NCBI RefSeq assembly: GCF_025717675.1
Contig: NZ_JAJIRT010000002.1
Coordinates: 124,001 to 188,000 of the forward strand
Direction of reading: 5' to 3'
DNA length: 64,000 nucleotides
Source: Paucibacter sp. DJ2R-2
Lineage (GTDB): Bacteria > Pseudomonadota > Gammaproteobacteria > Burkholderiales > Burkholderiaceae_C
Shown here one piece after another: positions 7,260 to 17,092 of the stretch. The position numbers and the translations under genes were made by a program. The notes beneath the pieces are model-generated. The model worked only from the letters and a program-made list of their open reading frames with translations, had not been told where the DNA came from and searched no databases. Numbering within the stretch: the stretch's first letter is position 1; every line of letters starts with the position of its first letter.

Positions 7260-7817
7260 GAGTGTTTGTCGAATTGCCAATAATTCTTCTTTGACCTGGG
7301 CCAGAGTCAGGGGTTCGACCCCGCTCATCGCGCCACCGATGCGCAGCGAGATACCGGCCAGTTCGTCCAGACCTGCCGTGCTGCGGGCGGCCGAAGGCTG
7401 GGCCACCAGAGCTGCCACACCCGTGCTGGCGCCCGCGCCACCGGGCAAGGCAGCAGCTCGAACGACGATGTCGCCGCCGGCGAAGCTGGCTTCGTCATCG
7501 AGGCGTTGCGCTTCATCGGCTTCTTGCTTGAACACCAAGGCCGCGGCATCGCTACGGGCGGCGCCGCCTTCCATCAACTGGTTGCGAGCACCGCTGATGG
7601 TGAAGCCCTGGTCGTAGAGCAGGCCGCGGATGCGGCGGATCAGCAGCACCTCGTGGTGCTGGTAGTAGCGCCGGTTGCCGCGCCGCTTCATGGGCTTGAG
7701 CTGGATGAACTCCTGCTCCCAGTAGCGCAGCACATAGGGCTTCACGCCGCACAAATCGCTGACCTCACCGATGGTGAAGTAACGTTTGGCAGGGATGGCG
7801 GGCAGCGCGTTTTCCAT
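7251..7817 (-). CDS. MerR-family transcriptional regulator
   Basis: A 188-residue regulator with an N-terminal MerR helix-turn-helix (RYFTIGEVSDLCGVKPYVLR, then YWEQEFIQLKPMKRRGNRRY) and a helical region with ISGARNQLMEG. The C-terminal half is low-complexity and has no metal-binding cysteines, so it is not a classic metal sensor. A gene of this type follows ihfA in many beta- and gammaproteobacteria, and this arrangement is seen here. The start ATG 7817 (MENALPAIPAKRY) fits the family better than an upstream TTG at 7826. Its ligand is unknown. It ends inside the tRNA-Pro promoter. Confidence 0.88.
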   Translation of the reverse strand: MENALPAIPAKRYFTIGEVSDLCGVKPYVLRYWEQEFIQLKPMKRRGNRRYYQHHEVLLIRRIRGLLYDQGFTISGARNQLMEGGAARSDAAALVFKQEADEAQRLDDEASFAGGDIVVRAAALPGGAGASTGVAALVAQPSAARSTAGLDELAGISLRIGGAMSGVEPLTLAQVKEELLAIRQTLLP

Positions 7818-7851
7818 GCAAATCAAGGGCTTTCGGTGGGGAGGTCAGACT

Positions 7852-8250
7852 CTACTCGAAGTCATCTTCCCCGCCTACCTCGCCCTGGACCACGTCCTTG
7901 AGCTTGTGGCTGGCATGGAAAGTGACCACATCGCGGGCCTTGATAGGGATGGCTTCACCCGTGCGCGGGTTGCGGCCCGGGCGCGGCGCCTTGCGGCGGA
8001 TGTTGAAATTGCCAAAACCGGACAACTTCACGTCCTGCCCACGCACCAGGGTGCTGTGGATGATGTCGAAGAAGGCCTCGACCATGTCCTTGGACTCGCG
8101 CTTGTTCAGACCCAGCTTGTCGAACAGCAGTTCGGCCAGCTCGGCCTTGGTCAAGGTCGGGGTTTCAAGCGTGGGCAGCAGAACGCGGGCCGCGGCGATC
8201 AGAGCCTGATCGTCGAGCGCGTCATCGTCCCGGGTGTCGTGTGCAGTCAT
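7852..8250 (-). CDS. ihfA: Integration host factor subunit alpha
   Basis: DNA-bending nucleoid protein that pairs with IhfB and acts in recombination, replication and sigma-54 transcription. The core from about residue 32 on is a clean IHF-alpha: [60 protein letters not shown]. The protein is 132 residues, about 30 longer than the E. coli subunit, because of an acidic N-terminal extension ([14 protein letters not shown]). Similar extensions are common in Burkholderiales. It lies 34 bp after pheT and is probably cotranscribed, as in E. coli. IHF would also be relevant to the sigma-54-controlled glnA region in this window. Confidence 0.96.
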   Translation of the reverse strand: MTAHDTRDDDALDDQALIAAARVLLPTLETPTLTKAELAELLFDKLGLNKRESKDMVEAFFDIIHSTLVRGQDVKLSGFGNFNIRRKAPRPGRNPRTGEAIPIKARDVVTFHASHKLKDVVQGEVGGEDDFE

Positions 8251-8284
8251 CAGCGTCTTGCCTTGCTTGCAGTCGTTGCTGCCA

Positions 8285-10711
8285 TCAGCCGCGCAGGCTC
8301 GCGCCCAGTTGTTCAGCCAGTGCAGCCACCACGGCTGCCACCGTCTGCTCGATGCGCTCGTCGGTCAAGGTGGCTTCGTCGTCCAGCAGTTCGAGGCGCA
8401 CGGCCATGCTGCGCTCGCCTTCCTTCAGCTCGGCATTGGCCTGCGTGGGCTTGAAGACGTCGAACAAACGGGCCGAACGGATCAGGCCGGTGTGGGCGCT
8501 GGCGATGGTCTGCATCAGCGCATCGTGGCTGACCTGTTCGCCGACGATAACGGCCAGGTCGCGCAGCACCGACTGCTGGCGCGGGATCGCCTGTGCGGCC
8601 GGCAGCTGGCGCTCAAGCACGGCCGGCAGGTCCAGCTCGAACAGCACCGGCGCGCTGGGCAGCTCGTAGCCTTGACGCCACTTGGGGTGCAGCTCACCGA
8701 TCACGCCGATATCGCGGCCATCCAGCTCGACGCGAGCGCTGCGGCCCGGGTGCAGGGCCGGATGTTGGGCCGGCTTGAACTGCAGCTGTCGCGGGGCGAA
8801 CAAGGCCTCCAGATCGCCCTTCACATCGAAGAAGTCGACCTGGCGATCACGCTGGCTCCACTGCGGCTGGTCCGCCGGGCCGAATGCGAGACCCGCCAGA
8901 CGCATGGGCTGGGCCACGCCGGCGATGCTGCTGTCGCTCTCCTGCACCGAGGCGTCGCGCAGGAACACGCGGCCGATCTCGAACAGGCGCACGCGGCTGG
9001 CGCGGCGGCTCAGGTTGTGGCGCAAGGCCTGGATCAAGCTGCCCATCAGGCTGCTGCGCATCGCGGCCAGGGGCGCGGCGATGGGGTTGAGCAGCTGGAT
9101 CGGGTTGCTGTTGCCGGCCAGTTCGGCCTCCCAGCGGGCTTCGACAAAGCTGAAGTTGATGGTCTCGAAATAGTCCCGAGCCGCCACGGCATGGCGCAGC
9201 GCATGGATGGCGCGGCGCGATTCCGAGGCCACCTTGGCCACCACCGGCGCCAGCGGCGGGGTGTTGGGCAGGCTGGGGTAGCCCTGCACGCGGATGATTT
9301 CCTCGATCAGGTCTTCCTCGATCTGCAGATCGAAGCGCCAGCTCGGCGGCGTCACGGTCAGCACGCCCGGCGCCTCGCTGAACTGCAGGCCCAGCCGGCT
9401 GAAAACGCGCGCGCAATCTTCCTGCGTCACCGGCATGCCGATCACCTTGGCCGCGCGAGCGACACGCAGGGCCACGGGCTTGCGCTCGGGCAAGGCGCTG
9501 ATCTGGTCGTCCAGGGGGCCGGCTTCACCGCCGCAGATCTCGAGGATCAGCTGGGTGATGCGCTCGATGTGCAGGGCCGTGTCGGCCGGGTCCACACCGC
9601 GCTCGAAGCGGTGACCGGCATCGGTCGAGAAGTTGTAGCGGCGCGAACGGCCGGCCACGGCCTTGGGCCACCAGAAGGCGGCTTCGACGTAGACGTTGCG
9701 GGTGTCGTCCGACACAGCGGTGGCGTCGCCGCCCATGATGCCGGCCAGAGACTCGGGCGCCGAGGCATCGGCCACCACGCCCACGGTCTCGTCCAGCTCG
9801 ACGGTGTTGCCATTGAGCAGCTTGAGGCTTTCGCCTTTCTTGGCCCAGCGGATCACCAGCTCGCGGTCGATCTTGTCCAGATCGAAGATGTGCGAGGGTC
9901 GGCCCAGCTCGAACATCACGTAGTTGGAGATGTCCACCAGCGGCGCCACGCTGCGCTGGCCGCAGCGGGCCAGGCGATCCACCATCCAGGCGGGGGTCTT
10001 GGCCTGCGTGTTGACGCCACGCACGATGCGGCCAGAGAAGCGGCCGCACAGATCGGCCGCCTCGATGCGCACCGGCAGCTTGGCGTCGTGTTGCGGCTGC
10101 ACCGGGCTGATGGCCGGCGCCTGCAGCGGCGTGCCAGTCAGCGCAGACACCTCGCGGGCAACGCCGTACACGCTCAGGCAATGGGCCAGATTGGGCGTCA
10201 GCTTGAGGGTGAACAAGGTGTCGTCGAGATTCAGATGCTCGCGGATGTTCTGGCCGACGGGTGCACTCGCGTCCAACTCGAGCAGGCCGCCATGCTCCTC
10301 GCTGAGCTTGAGCTCACGCGCCGAGCACAGCATGCCGAAGCTCTCCACACCGCGCAGCTTGCCCACGCCGATCTTGAAGGCCTTGCCGTCTTCGCCCGGC
10401 GGCAGCTCAGCGCCCACGGTAGCCAGCGGCACCTTGATGCCGACGCGTGCATTGGGTGCACCGCACACGATCTGCAGAGGCTCGCCGTTATTGAAACCAG
10501 CACCGGCATTGACCTTGCAGACGCGCAGCTTGTCGGCGTTGGGGTGCTGCTCAGCCTCGAGTATCTCGGCGACCACGATGCCATGGAAGGGCGGCGCCAC
10601 CGGGCGCAGCTCTTCGACTTCCAGGCCCGACATGGTCAGCAGGTCGGCCAGCTCTTGCGTGTTCAGCGGTGGGTTGCAGAAGGACCGCAGCCAGGATTCA
10701 GGGAATTGCAT
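8285..10711 (-). CDS. pheT: Phenylalanine--tRNA ligase beta subunit
   Basis: Large subunit (808 residues, normal length) of the alpha2-beta2 enzyme that charges tRNA-Phe. The N-terminal EMAP-like tRNA-binding domain is visible ([20 protein letters not shown]), followed by B3/B4 editing and B5 regions ([20 protein letters not shown]), and a C-terminal anticodon-binding FDX-ACB domain ([20 protein letters not shown]). It starts 60 bp after pheS and is followed by ihfA in the same direction, the standard operon. Confidence 0.98.
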   Translation of the reverse strand: MQFPESWLRSFCNPPLNTQELADLLTMSGLEVEELRPVAPPFHGIVVAEILEAEQHPNADKLRVCKVNAGAGFNNGEPLQIVCGAPNARVGIKVPLATVGAELPPGEDGKAFKIGVGKLRGVESFGMLCSARELKLSEEHGGLLELDASAPVGQNIREHLNLDDTLFTLKLTPNLAHCLSVYGVAREVSALTGTPLQAPAISPVQPQHDAKLPVRIEAADLCGRFSGRIVRGVNTQAKTPAWMVDRLARCGQRSVAPLVDISNYVMFELGRPSHIFDLDKIDRELVIRWAKKGESLKLLNGNTVELDETVGVVADASAPESLAGIMGGDATAVSDDTRNVYVEAAFWWPKAVAGRSRRYNFSTDAGHRFERGVDPADTALHIERITQLILEICGGEAGPLDDQISALPERKPVALRVARAAKVIGMPVTQEDCARVFSRLGLQFSEAPGVLTVTPPSWRFDLQIEEDLIEEIIRVQGYPSLPNTPPLAPVVAKVASESRRAIHALRHAVAARDYFETINFSFVEARWEAELAGNSNPIQLLNPIAAPLAAMRSSLMGSLIQALRHNLSRRASRVRLFEIGRVFLRDASVQESDSSIAGVAQPMRLAGLAFGPADQPQWSQRDRQVDFFDVKGDLEALFAPRQLQFKPAQHPALHPGRSARVELDGRDIGVIGELHPKWRQGYELPSAPVLFELDLPAVLERQLPAAQAIPRQQSVLRDLAVIVGEQVSHDALMQTIASAHTGLIRSARLFDVFKPTQANAELKEGERSMAVRLELLDDEATLTDERIEQTVAAVVAALAEQLGASLRG

Positions 10712-10771
10712 GTGAAATCTCTTCTTCTCTGCTCTCTCGAGCGTGTTCTGGTGGATGGCGGCGCGCGGGGC

Positions 10772-11809
10772 TTACTTGAATTGGCTCAAGAAGCGCAGAT
10801 CGCCATCAAAGAACAGGCGCAGATCATTCACGCCGTAGCGCAACATGGCCAGACGGTCGATACCCGAGCCGAAGGCAAAACCGATGTAGCGCTCGGGGTC
10901 CAGGCCCATATTGCGGATCACCTGCGGATGCACTTGGCCGGAGCCCGAGACCTCGAGCCATCGTCCTTTCAGCGGACCCGAGCCGAACATGATGTCGATC
11001 TCGGCGCTGGGCTCGGTGAAGGGGAAATAGCTGGGGCGGAAACGCAGCTCCAGCTGATCGGTTTCGAAGAAGGCGGTGATGAAGTTCAGGTAGACCGACT
11101 TCAGGTCCTTGAAGCTGATGTTCTCGCCCACCCACAGGCCTTCGACCTGGTGAAACATCGGCGAGTGGGTGGCATCACTGTCGACACGGTAGGTGCGGCC
11201 CGGCGCGATCACGCGGATCTCGGGCATGGGCTGGCCGGCGTCAATCAGGGCCTTGTGTTTCTTGACATGCTGAACCGCGTAGCGGATCTGCATCGGGCTG
11301 GTGTGGGTGCGCAACACATGACCGCCTTCGATGTAGAAGGTGTCATGCATGGAACGGGCCGGGTGGTCTTCCGGTGTGTTCAGCGCGGTGAAGTTGAACC
11401 AGTCGTTCTCGATCTCGGGGCCGTCGGCCACGTCGAAACCCATGGAGCCGAAGATGGACTCGATGCGCTCCATGGCGCGTGTGATGGGGTGCAGGCCGCC
11501 GGTGCCGCGGGCACGCCCGGGCAGGCTCACATCGAGCGCCTCGGCCTTCAGTTGCATCTCCAGCTCGGCATCGGCCAGGGCCTGACGGCGGGCCGTCAGC
11601 GCGGCCTCGATGCCGGACTTCAGCACATTGATCTCGGCACCGCGGGCCTTCTTTTCCTCGACCGGCATAGCGGCCAGGCTCTTGAGCAACTCGGTCACAC
11701 GACCGGACTTGCCCAGAAAACGCGCCTTGGCGTTCTCGAGGTCGGCGGGAGTGGCGGCGGCGGCGAATTCGCCTTGGGCCGTCTGCAGCAGTTGATCAAG
11801 CTCGTTCAT
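10772..11809 (-). CDS. pheS: Phenylalanine--tRNA ligase alpha subunit
   Basis: Catalytic subunit, 345 residues. The N-terminal coiled-coil is followed by the class II synthetase core: motif 2 around [13 protein letters not shown] and [20 protein letters not shown], the Phe-binding region [19 protein letters not shown], and motif 3 [20 protein letters not shown]. An intrinsic-terminator-like hairpin lies between rplT and pheS, so expression of pheST may be controlled by attenuation as in enterobacteria. No Phe-rich leader peptide is obvious. Confidence 0.98.
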   Translation of the reverse strand: MNELDQLLQTAQGEFAAAATPADLENAKARFLGKSGRVTELLKSLAAMPVEEKKARGAEINVLKSGIEAALTARRQALADAELEMQLKAEALDVSLPGRARGTGGLHPITRAMERIESIFGSMGFDVADGPEIENDWFNFTALNTPEDHPARSMHDTFYIEGGHVLRTHTSPMQIRYAVQHVKKHKALIDAGQPMPEIRVIAPGRTYRVDSDATHSPMFHQVEGLWVGENISFKDLKSVYLNFITAFFETDQLELRFRPSYFPFTEPSAEIDIMFGSGPLKGRWLEVSGSGQVHPQVIRNMGLDPERYIGFAFGSGIDRLAMLRYGVNDLRLFFDGDLRFLSQFK

Positions 11810-11850
11810 CGCGGTGCCAGTCGGGCGGACTGTCAGAAAAATTCGGGCAA

Positions 11851-11884
11851 CAAATAAAAAAGGCCGACACCCTGGTGTCGGCCT
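11851..11884 (-). terminator. Terminator or attenuator between rplT and pheS
   Basis: AGGCCGACAC at 11861-11870 pairs with GTGTCGGCCT at 11875-11884. Read leftward it is followed by TTTTTTATTTG. It sits 42 bp before the pheS start, so it either ends the thrS-infC-rpmI-rplT transcript or works as a conditional attenuator for pheST. Confidence 0.85.
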
Positions 11885-11896
11885 AGAGGGTGCTCA

Positions 11897-11928
11897 CCCC
11901 GGCTGTCCTGGAAACCCAGGGGCCGGGG
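11897..11928 (-). promoter_or_regulatory. Two-tier stem-loop upstream of the rplT-pheS terminator
   Basis: CCCCGGC at 11897-11903 pairs with GCCGGGG at 11922-11928, with an inner CCTGG/CCAGG stem. It immediately precedes the terminator hairpin on the minus strand and could act as an upstream element of a pheST attenuator. It has no U-run of its own. Confidence 0.45.
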
Positions 11929-11968
11929 CTGCCGCCACCACAAGCCAAAGCTTGCAGCTGAGGGGCAA

Positions 11969-12325
11969 TTAAGCGAGAGCGGCCTTCACCTTGGCGAAGA
12001 TGCTGGCAAAACCAGCAGGATCGTTGACGGCCAGATCAGCCAGGACCTTGCGGTCGATGTCGATCTGAGCCTTCTTCAGGCCAGCCACAAACTTGCTGTA
12101 TGTCAGGCCCAGACCGCGGCTTGCTGCGTTGATACGCGCAATCCACAGGGCACGGAACACACGCTTCTTGGCGCGACGGTCACGGTAGGCGTATTGGCCT
12201 GCCTTCATCACCGCCTGTTTGGCGATGCGGAAAACATTCTTACGACGACCACGGAAACCCTTGGCCAGAGCCAAGACCTTCTTGTGACGGGCTCGGGCGG
12301 TAACACCACGTTTAACGCGAGGCAT
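11969..12325 (-). CDS. rplT: 50S ribosomal protein L20
   Basis: Early-assembly large-subunit protein, 118 residues as usual, with the characteristic N-terminus [20 protein letters not shown] and [20 protein letters not shown]. It binds 23S rRNA and, in many bacteria, represses its own operon by binding a leader RNA that mimics its rRNA site. A strong ribosome binding site (AAGGAG) precedes the ATG. It lies 23 bp after rpmI in the infC-rpmI-rplT operon. Confidence 0.98.
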   Translation of the reverse strand: MPRVKRGVTARARHKKVLALAKGFRGRRKNVFRIAKQAVMKAGQYAYRDRRAKKRVFRALWIARINAASRGLGLTYSKFVAGLKKAQIDIDRKVLADLAVNDPAGFASIFAKVKAALA

Positions 12326-12348
12326 AGTATTTCTCCTTCAGAAGTCGA

Positions 12349-12552
12349 TCAGAGGCCAGCGAAGGGCAACATTTGAGCCATGTGGCCCATGTTGGTTTCG
12401 TGCACGGCCGTCGTGCCACGCAGGTGGCGCTTGTTCTTCGTGGACTTCTTCGTGAGGATGTGGCGCTTGAACGCCTGACCGCGCTTGACGGTACCGCCCG
12501 GGCGGACGCGGAAGCGCTTCTTGGCGCTGCTCTTGGTCTTCATTTTGGGCAT
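12349..12552 (-). CDS. rpmI: 50S ribosomal protein L35
   Basis: A 67-residue very basic ribosomal protein with the family signature [20 protein letters not shown] and [21 protein letters not shown] good AAAAGGAG ribosome binding site precedes the start. The gene is separated from infC by 244 bp of structured, non-coding sequence, which is longer than needed for simple coupling and is likely where operon autoregulation acts. Confidence 0.98.
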   Translation of the reverse strand: MPKMKTKSSAKKRFRVRPGGTVKRGQAFKRHILTKKSTKNKRHLRGTTAVHETNMGHMAQMLPFAGL

Positions 12553-12630
12553 GTGAGTGCTCCTTTTAAGTACGTCCCAGGGGCGATTGCGGGCCTCGCA
12601 ATACTTTGACCAGCCTCTGGAGACTAATAA

Positions 12631-12656
12631 GCCTGCCGACGACCAAATCGGCAGGC
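12631..12656 (-). promoter_or_regulatory. Leader hairpin 2 in the infC-rpmI gap
   Basis: GCCTGCCGA (12631-12639) pairs perfectly with TCGGCAGGC (12648-12656) around an 8-base loop. Read leftward it is followed by TTATTAGTCT, a poor U-run. It is either a weak terminator or part of the L20-responsive leader of rpmI-rplT. Confidence 0.5.
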
Positions 12657-12717
12657 CTGAACTTGCGCGAACTGCCTTTGCAGGATGTTCGCCGAACCAC
12701 CCGAGGGCGGCCTTGCT

Positions 12718-12753
12718 GCAATTGAAAACGGGCCACGGCCCGCTTTCAATTGC
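12718..12753 (-). promoter_or_regulatory. Long leader hairpin 1 in the infC-rpmI gap
   Basis: Arms at 12718-12734 and 12737-12753 pair over 17 bp with one mismatch and a minimal loop. The core is GCAATTGAAA(A/G)CGGGCC. It has no U-run after it, so it is a stable RNA structure rather than a terminator. Its position matches the region where E. coli carries the L20 translational operator, making a ribosomal-protein binding site plausible. Confidence 0.6.
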
Positions 12754-12796
12754 GCCCCTCGCGAGGCGCCATGCCCGCTCAAGGCGGGCCAGGTGA

Positions 12797-13342
12797 TCAG
12801 CGCTTCTTCGGCGCCAACACCATGATCATCTGCCGGCCTTCCAGCTTGGGCATGTTTTCCACCACAGCCACGTCAGACAACTCGTCGCGAATGCGTTCCA
12901 GCAAGCGCATACCGATGTCCTGGTGGGTGATTTCACGACCGCGATAACGCAGCGTGACCTTGCCCTTGTCACCATCCTCGGCGATGAAGCGGCGCAGATT
13001 GCGCATCTTGATCAGGTAGTCGCCCTCGTCCGTACCCGGGCGGAACTTGACTTCCTTGATTTCGATGACCTTCTGCTTGGACTTCGCCTCGGCAGCGCGC
13101 TTTTGCTCGATGTACTTGAACTTGCCGTAGTCCATCAGGCGGCACACAGGCGGCGTCGCGGTGGCGGAGATTTCGACAACGTCCACATCCAGTTCGCCCG
13201 CCATGCGCAAGGCTTCGTGGATGCTCACAATTCCGAGCGGCTCGTTCTCAGGCCCGTTCAGACGGACTTCAGGAGCCATGATTTCGCGATTCAGCCGATG
13301 CTTACGCTCAGGAATGGCTCGACGGTCAGCAAATGTAGCGAT
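12797..13342 (-). CDS. infC: Translation initiation factor IF-3, starting at an ATC codon
   Basis: IF-3 checks the start codon and keeps 30S subunits free. The N-domain ([20 protein letters not shown]), linker and C-domain ([32 protein letters not shown]) are all visible. The first in-frame ATG (13279) would give only 160 residues and cut off the conserved N-terminus. Reading from ATC at 13342 gives 181 residues ([20 protein letters not shown]), the family's normal length, with a GAAGGG ribosome binding site 8 bases upstream. IF-3 genes characteristically use non-AUG starts (AUU in E. coli) so that IF-3 can repress its own synthesis. A seven-codon ATG mini-frame overlaps this start at 13349-13326. 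Confidence 0.93.
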   Translation of the reverse strand: MATFADRRAIPERKHRLNREIMAPEVRLNGPENEPLGIVSIHEALRMAGELDVDVVEISATATPPVCRLMDYGKFKYIEQKRAAEAKSKQKVIEIKEVKFRPGTDEGDYLIKMRNLRRFIAEDGDKGKVTLRYRGREITHQDIGMRLLERIRDELSDVAVVENMPKLEGRQMIMVLAPKKR

Positions 13343-13349
13343 GGTGCAT
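13326..13349 (-). other. Mini-frame overlapping the infC start
   Basis: ATG CAC CAT CGC TAC ATT TGC TGA begins 7 bases upstream of the proposed ATC start and ends inside infC in another frame. The GAAGGG sequence is only one base from this ATG, too close for efficient use, but well placed for the ATC. It may be chance, or it may add to start-site discrimination. Confidence 0.35.
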
Positions 13350-13413
13350 ACCCTTCAACGAGCCTCAAGGCAGGAGGCCCAAACAAAGCAAAAGCGCGCC
13401 TGACTGACAGCCA

Positions 13414-15333
13414 TCAGACCTTGTCGGCAATGTCTTGGGAGGCCTTCGCAATGAAGTCTTCCAGAGGCATCACACCGAGGTCCTGGTTGCCGCGGGCGCG
13501 CACCGCAACGGCTCCGTTTGCCTTTTCCTTGTCGCCGACGACGAGGATGTACGGAACCTTTTGCAAAGAATGCTCGCGGATTTTATACGTGATTTTCTCG
13601 TTCCGCAAATCAGCCTGGACTCTAAGCCCTTGTTTTTGCAGCGATTTCACGATTTCAGCGACGTAATCGGCCTGCGCATCCGTGATATTCGCCACCACCA
13701 CCTGCACCGGCGCCAGCCAAACCGGCAATGCGCCGGCATGCTGTTCGATCAGGATGCCGATGAAACGCTCCAGGCTGCCGACGATGGCACGGTGCAACAT
13801 GACCGGGGTCTTGCGCTGGCTGTCTTCATCGACAAACTCAGCATCCAGACGCGAAGGCATATTGGAATCGATCTGGATCGTGCCGCACTGCCACTGGCGA
13901 CCCAGGGCATCCTTGAGCGCGTACTCGATCTTGGGCGCGTAGAAGGCTCCCTCGCCATGGGCGATCTCGAACTCGCAGCCCGAGCGGCGCAGCGATTCCA
14001 TCAGCACCTGCTCGGTGCGATCCCAGTACTCGTCCGTGCCGATGCGCGCCTCGGGGCGAGTGGCCACCTTGTAGACGATGTCGGTGAAGCCGAAGTCGGC
14101 ATAGACCTTCTTCAGCAGTGCCGTGAAATTGGCGCACTCGTCGAGGATCTGGTCTTCGGTACAGAAGATGTGACCATCGTCCTGCGTGAAACCGCGCACG
14201 CGCATGATGCCGTGCAGGCCGCCCGTCGGCTCATTGCGATGGCATTGACCGAATTCACCGAAGCGCAACGGCAGGTCGCGGTAGCTCTTGATGCCATGCT
14301 TGAAGATCAGGATGTGACCCGGGCAGTTCATCGGCTTCAAAGCGTAGTCCCGCTTCTCCGACTCGGTGATGAACATATTGTCCCGGTACTTGTCCCAGTG
14401 ACCGGACTTCTCCCACAGACCCTTGTCCAGAATTTGCGGCCCCTTGACCTCTTGGTAGCCGTTGTCACGGTAGACGCGGCGCATGTACTGCTCGACTTCC
14501 TGCCAGACGATCCAGCCCTTGGGATGCCAGAACACGGTACCGGGCGAATGCTCGTCGATATGAAACAGATCCAGTTCGCGGCCCAGCTTGCGGTGGTCGC
14601 GCTTCTCGGCTTCTTCCAGGCGTAGCAGGTACTTCTGCAGATCGTCCTTGCTGGCCCAGGCTGTACCGTAGATGCGCTGCAGCTGCTCATTGCGATGGTC
14701 GCCGCGCCAGTAGGCGCCGGCCACCTTCATCAGCTTGAAATGCTTGAGCTTGCCGGTGGACGGCACGTGCGGGCCACGGCACAGATCGGTGAAAGCCCCT
14801 TCGGCGTAGAGCGACACGTCCTGGTCGGCCGGGATGCTCTCGATGATCTCGGCCTTGTAGGCCTCACCCAGGCTCTTGAAATAGCTGACGGCCTCGTCGC
14901 GCGGCAGGACTGAGCGGGTGATCTTTTCGTCTTTCTTGGCCAATTCGCCCATCTTCGACTCGATCGCCGCCAAGTCTTCGGGCGTGAAAGGGCGCTTGTA
15001 GCTGAAGTCGTAGTAAAAGCCGTTCTCGATCACCGGGCCGATGGTCACCTGCGCCTCGGGGAACAGCTCCTTGACGGCATAGGCCAGCAAGTGGGCCGTC
15101 GAGTGACGGATGACTTCCAGGCCGTCGGCGTCCTTGTCGGTGATGATGGCCAGCTGCGTGTCGGCCTCGATCAGGTGGCTGGTGTCCACCATGCGTGCGG
15201 CCTCGCCCTGCCCCACACGCCCCGCCAAGGCGGCCTTGGCCAAACCCGCACCAATGGAAGCGGCCACTTCGGCCACGGTCACCGCCTGAGGAAACTCACG
15301 CTTGGAACCGTCCGGCAATTGAATCGAGATCAT
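13414..15333 (-). CDS. thrS: Threonine--tRNA ligase
   Basis: Charges tRNA-Thr and edits Ser-tRNA-Thr; 639 residues, full length. The N-terminal TGS domain ([20 protein letters not shown]), the editing domain, the class II core with zinc ligands ([18 protein letters not shown], and the later His in [10 protein letters not shown]), motif 2 ([20 protein letters not shown]) and a C-terminal anticodon-binding domain ([12 protein letters not shown]) are all present. A GGAG ribosome binding site precedes the ATG. It is the first gene of the thrS-infC-rpmI-rplT operon, 71 bp before infC. Confidence 0.98.
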   Translation of the reverse strand: MISIQLPDGSKREFPQAVTVAEVAASIGAGLAKAALAGRVGQGEAARMVDTSHLIEADTQLAIITDKDADGLEVIRHSTAHLLAYAVKELFPEAQVTIGPVIENGFYYDFSYKRPFTPEDLAAIESKMGELAKKDEKITRSVLPRDEAVSYFKSLGEAYKAEIIESIPADQDVSLYAEGAFTDLCRGPHVPSTGKLKHFKLMKVAGAYWRGDHRNEQLQRIYGTAWASKDDLQKYLLRLEEAEKRDHRKLGRELDLFHIDEHSPGTVFWHPKGWIVWQEVEQYMRRVYRDNGYQEVKGPQILDKGLWEKSGHWDKYRDNMFITESEKRDYALKPMNCPGHILIFKHGIKSYRDLPLRFGEFGQCHRNEPTGGLHGIMRVRGFTQDDGHIFCTEDQILDECANFTALLKKVYADFGFTDIVYKVATRPEARIGTDEYWDRTEQVLMESLRRSGCEFEIAHGEGAFYAPKIEYALKDALGRQWQCGTIQIDSNMPSRLDAEFVDEDSQRKTPVMLHRAIVGSLERFIGILIEQHAGALPVWLAPVQVVVANITDAQADYVAEIVKSLQKQGLRVQADLRNEKITYKIREHSLQKVPYILVVGDKEKANGAVAVRARGNQDLGVMPLEDFIAKASQDIADKV

Positions 15334-15380
15334 CTGAGCTGCTCCGAAAGAATCTGAAGCCCTGCAAGTGCAAGGCCGAA

Positions 15381-15418
15381 AAACAAAAAAGCGCGGCTGT
15401 CAGAGCCGCGCTTTTTCT
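15381..15418. terminator. Bidirectional intrinsic terminator upstream of thrS
   Basis: GCGCGGCT (15391-15398) and AGCCGCGC (15404-15411) form an 8-bp stem with a 5-base loop. T-runs follow in both directions. It would end the leftward lipoprotein transcript before thrS. Confidence 0.88.
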
Positions 15419-15567
15419 TGGGTTGCTGCCCGCAGGCAGCTGAGTAGGGACGTGTGGAAGCCGCGGCCGACTAAACCTGTGGAGGTGTGGTCGTAGTTCG
15501 CGGTGTCATAACCATCGTGCCTTTCTCGCCCTTGTTCGTTGATGAGACCTCGATTGTAGCCAAGGAA

Positions 15568-15873
15568 TCAGCGCCGACGCTGCGAGCGTTCGATCTCGTG
15601 GCCAATGACCGCGCCGGCGACGGCACCCACGGCCATGCCCAAGGCGGGATCCTCCCCGCGCGCCAGTTCGTGGCCGACCACAGCCCCGACCACACCCCCA
15701 GTCACCAGGCCGACTCCACGTGCCGGGCCGTAGCCGCGCCCTTCGTAGCCATGGTGATGGTGATATCCGCCGCCATGACGCGGAGGCAGGACGATACAGG
15801 CACTGAGGCTGGACGCCAGACCGAGCATGAGCGCAGCACGCAGCACCAGACGGAAGACAGAGCGAGGCGACAT
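15568..15873 (-). CDS. Small glycine-zipper lipoprotein, histidine-rich
   Basis: A 101-residue predicted outer- or inner-membrane lipoprotein. A signal peptide ends in the lipobox LSAC (residues 23-26). After it comes a His/Gly-rich stretch (RHGGGYHHHHGYEGRGYG), then two glycine-zipper membrane-associated helices (GLVTGGVVGAVVGHELA and GMAVGAVAGAVIGHEIERS) of the glycine-zipper 2TM type. Relatives are small envelope proteins of uncertain role. The four consecutive histidines could bind metal, which is speculation. It is monocistronic, ended by the terminator before thrS. Confidence 0.8.
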   Translation of the reverse strand: MSPRSVFRLVLRAALMLGLASSLSACIVLPPRHGGGYHHHHGYEGRGYGPARGVGLVTGGVVGAVVGHELARGEDPALGMAVGAVAGAVIGHEIERSQRRR

Positions 15874-15981
15874 ATGAAATCACTCCAGATGGATTGAGTT
15901 CATCTGCAACGCCGGTGCCTGCCCCGCGGTTGGCCGCGCTTGCGAATGCTTACAAGTGCCGGGAATTCAGTGCGGCCCGAT

Positions 15982-17073
15982 TCACAGCGGCAGTGCCTGC
16001 ACGCTGGGCGCAGCGCAAGCCTGGGCAAATTCATCGCGCAGGCGCTGGCTTTCGGCAATCGCCTGCAGCCAGACCCTGACCCGGCCGGCGGCGTCGTTGC
16101 CAAAGTGCTGGAAGTCCGAGCGATCGGGCAGCTTGGCGCGCGGCAGGCTGCGCACCCAGTCGGGATGCGGCGCCAGCAGGACCACATTGTCGAGAAACGG
16201 CGTCGCGCCGTGGCGGCGCTTCCAGGCCTTGTCCAGCCAGCCCGGCACCACCTGGCGCTGGAAATGTGGGTAGAGCACCAGGCCCTCGCCCGCCATGGCG
16301 GCGTAGTTCAGATGCAAGTGGTAGTCGGTGATGCCGCCGTCCCAATAGGCGCCGCGCGGCGCGCCCGGGATGTCTTGCACCGCCTTCAACCAAAAGGGAA
16401 TGGAACAACTCGCCAGCAGGCTGGGCTGGAAGTTGGCCGCATCCAAAGCCACCTGCTGACTCGGGTAGTCCGCCAAAGGCAGGGGCAGTGACGTGCGCGC
16501 ATCCGAGAACAGCACCCGCTCCAACCACTGCCCCATCGCCGGCCGAGCCAGGGCATTGGCGGCAAAGGCGCCGGCATAGCCCAAAGGCGTGCGCAGCCGC
16601 CCTTCCCGGCTCAGTAGCAAGCCACGACCACGCGAAGTCAGGATGTGCAGGCGCCAGCGCGGATGGCTGAGCACGGCCGCCTCGCGCCCGCCAAAGACCT
16701 CGTCGAGCTTGGCTGCGAAAGAGGCCGACACCGAGGCGGCGCTGGGCGGCTTGCCCGGCTCGCTGTCGTAGTGCTGGTGCACATACTCGTGGGACAGGCG
16801 GGCGAATTCGACTGGCGTCTCGGCCGCGTCGGCGCTGAGACAGGCTGTGGCCATACGCCAGGCGCCGATTGAAGCTCCGATCAAGTGCACTTCTTGCTCG
16901 CCGCGCAGCAACCAGTCACCGAACAGAAACTGGTCCAACGGGCCGAGAATCAAGCCTTTGGGACCACCGGCCGCGGCCGGCACCACGCGCACATCCTCAG
17001 GCCGCAAGCCACGCTCGGCCAAGCGAACGCGAGCTCGCGGGCCGGCGAAGATCTGCAGCGCTGGGGTGCTCAT
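15982..17073 (-). CDS. Patatin-like phospholipase / serine hydrolase
   Basis: A 363-residue cytoplasmic patatin-fold hydrolase with a Ser-Asp dyad. The oxyanion-hole glycine region is AAAGGPKGL (residues 33-41), the nucleophile elbow is GASIG with Ser68, and the second catalytic motif is DGG in AYWDGGITDYH. No signal peptide is visible. Members hydrolyse acyl-lipids; the substrate here is unknown. The gene lies 19 bp after the TonB-dependent receptor in the same direction and may be cotranscribed with it. Confidence 0.85.
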   Translation of the reverse strand: MSTPALQIFAGPRARVRLAERGLRPEDVRVVPAAAGGPKGLILGPLDQFLFGDWLLRGEQEVHLIGASIGAWRMATACLSADAAETPVEFARLSHEYVHQHYDSEPGKPPSAASVSASFAAKLDEVFGGREAAVLSHPRWRLHILTSRGRGLLLSREGRLRTPLGYAGAFAANALARPAMGQWLERVLFSDARTSLPLPLADYPSQQVALDAANFQPSLLASCSIPFWLKAVQDIPGAPRGAYWDGGITDYHLHLNYAAMAGEGLVLYPHFQRQVVPGWLDKAWKRRHGATPFLDNVVLLAPHPDWVRSLPRAKLPDRSDFQHFGNDAAGRVRVWLQAIAESQRLRDEFAQACAAPSVQALPL

Positions 17074-17092
17074 CGGCGGCGCAGTTCCTGCA

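Noticed and set aside
8234-11857. Very long open frame on the plus strand, opposite pheT and pheS
   Set aside because: It is antisense to two certain synthetase genes and its translation is a His/Gln/Leu-rich composition typical of GC-skewed shadows. No family matches.
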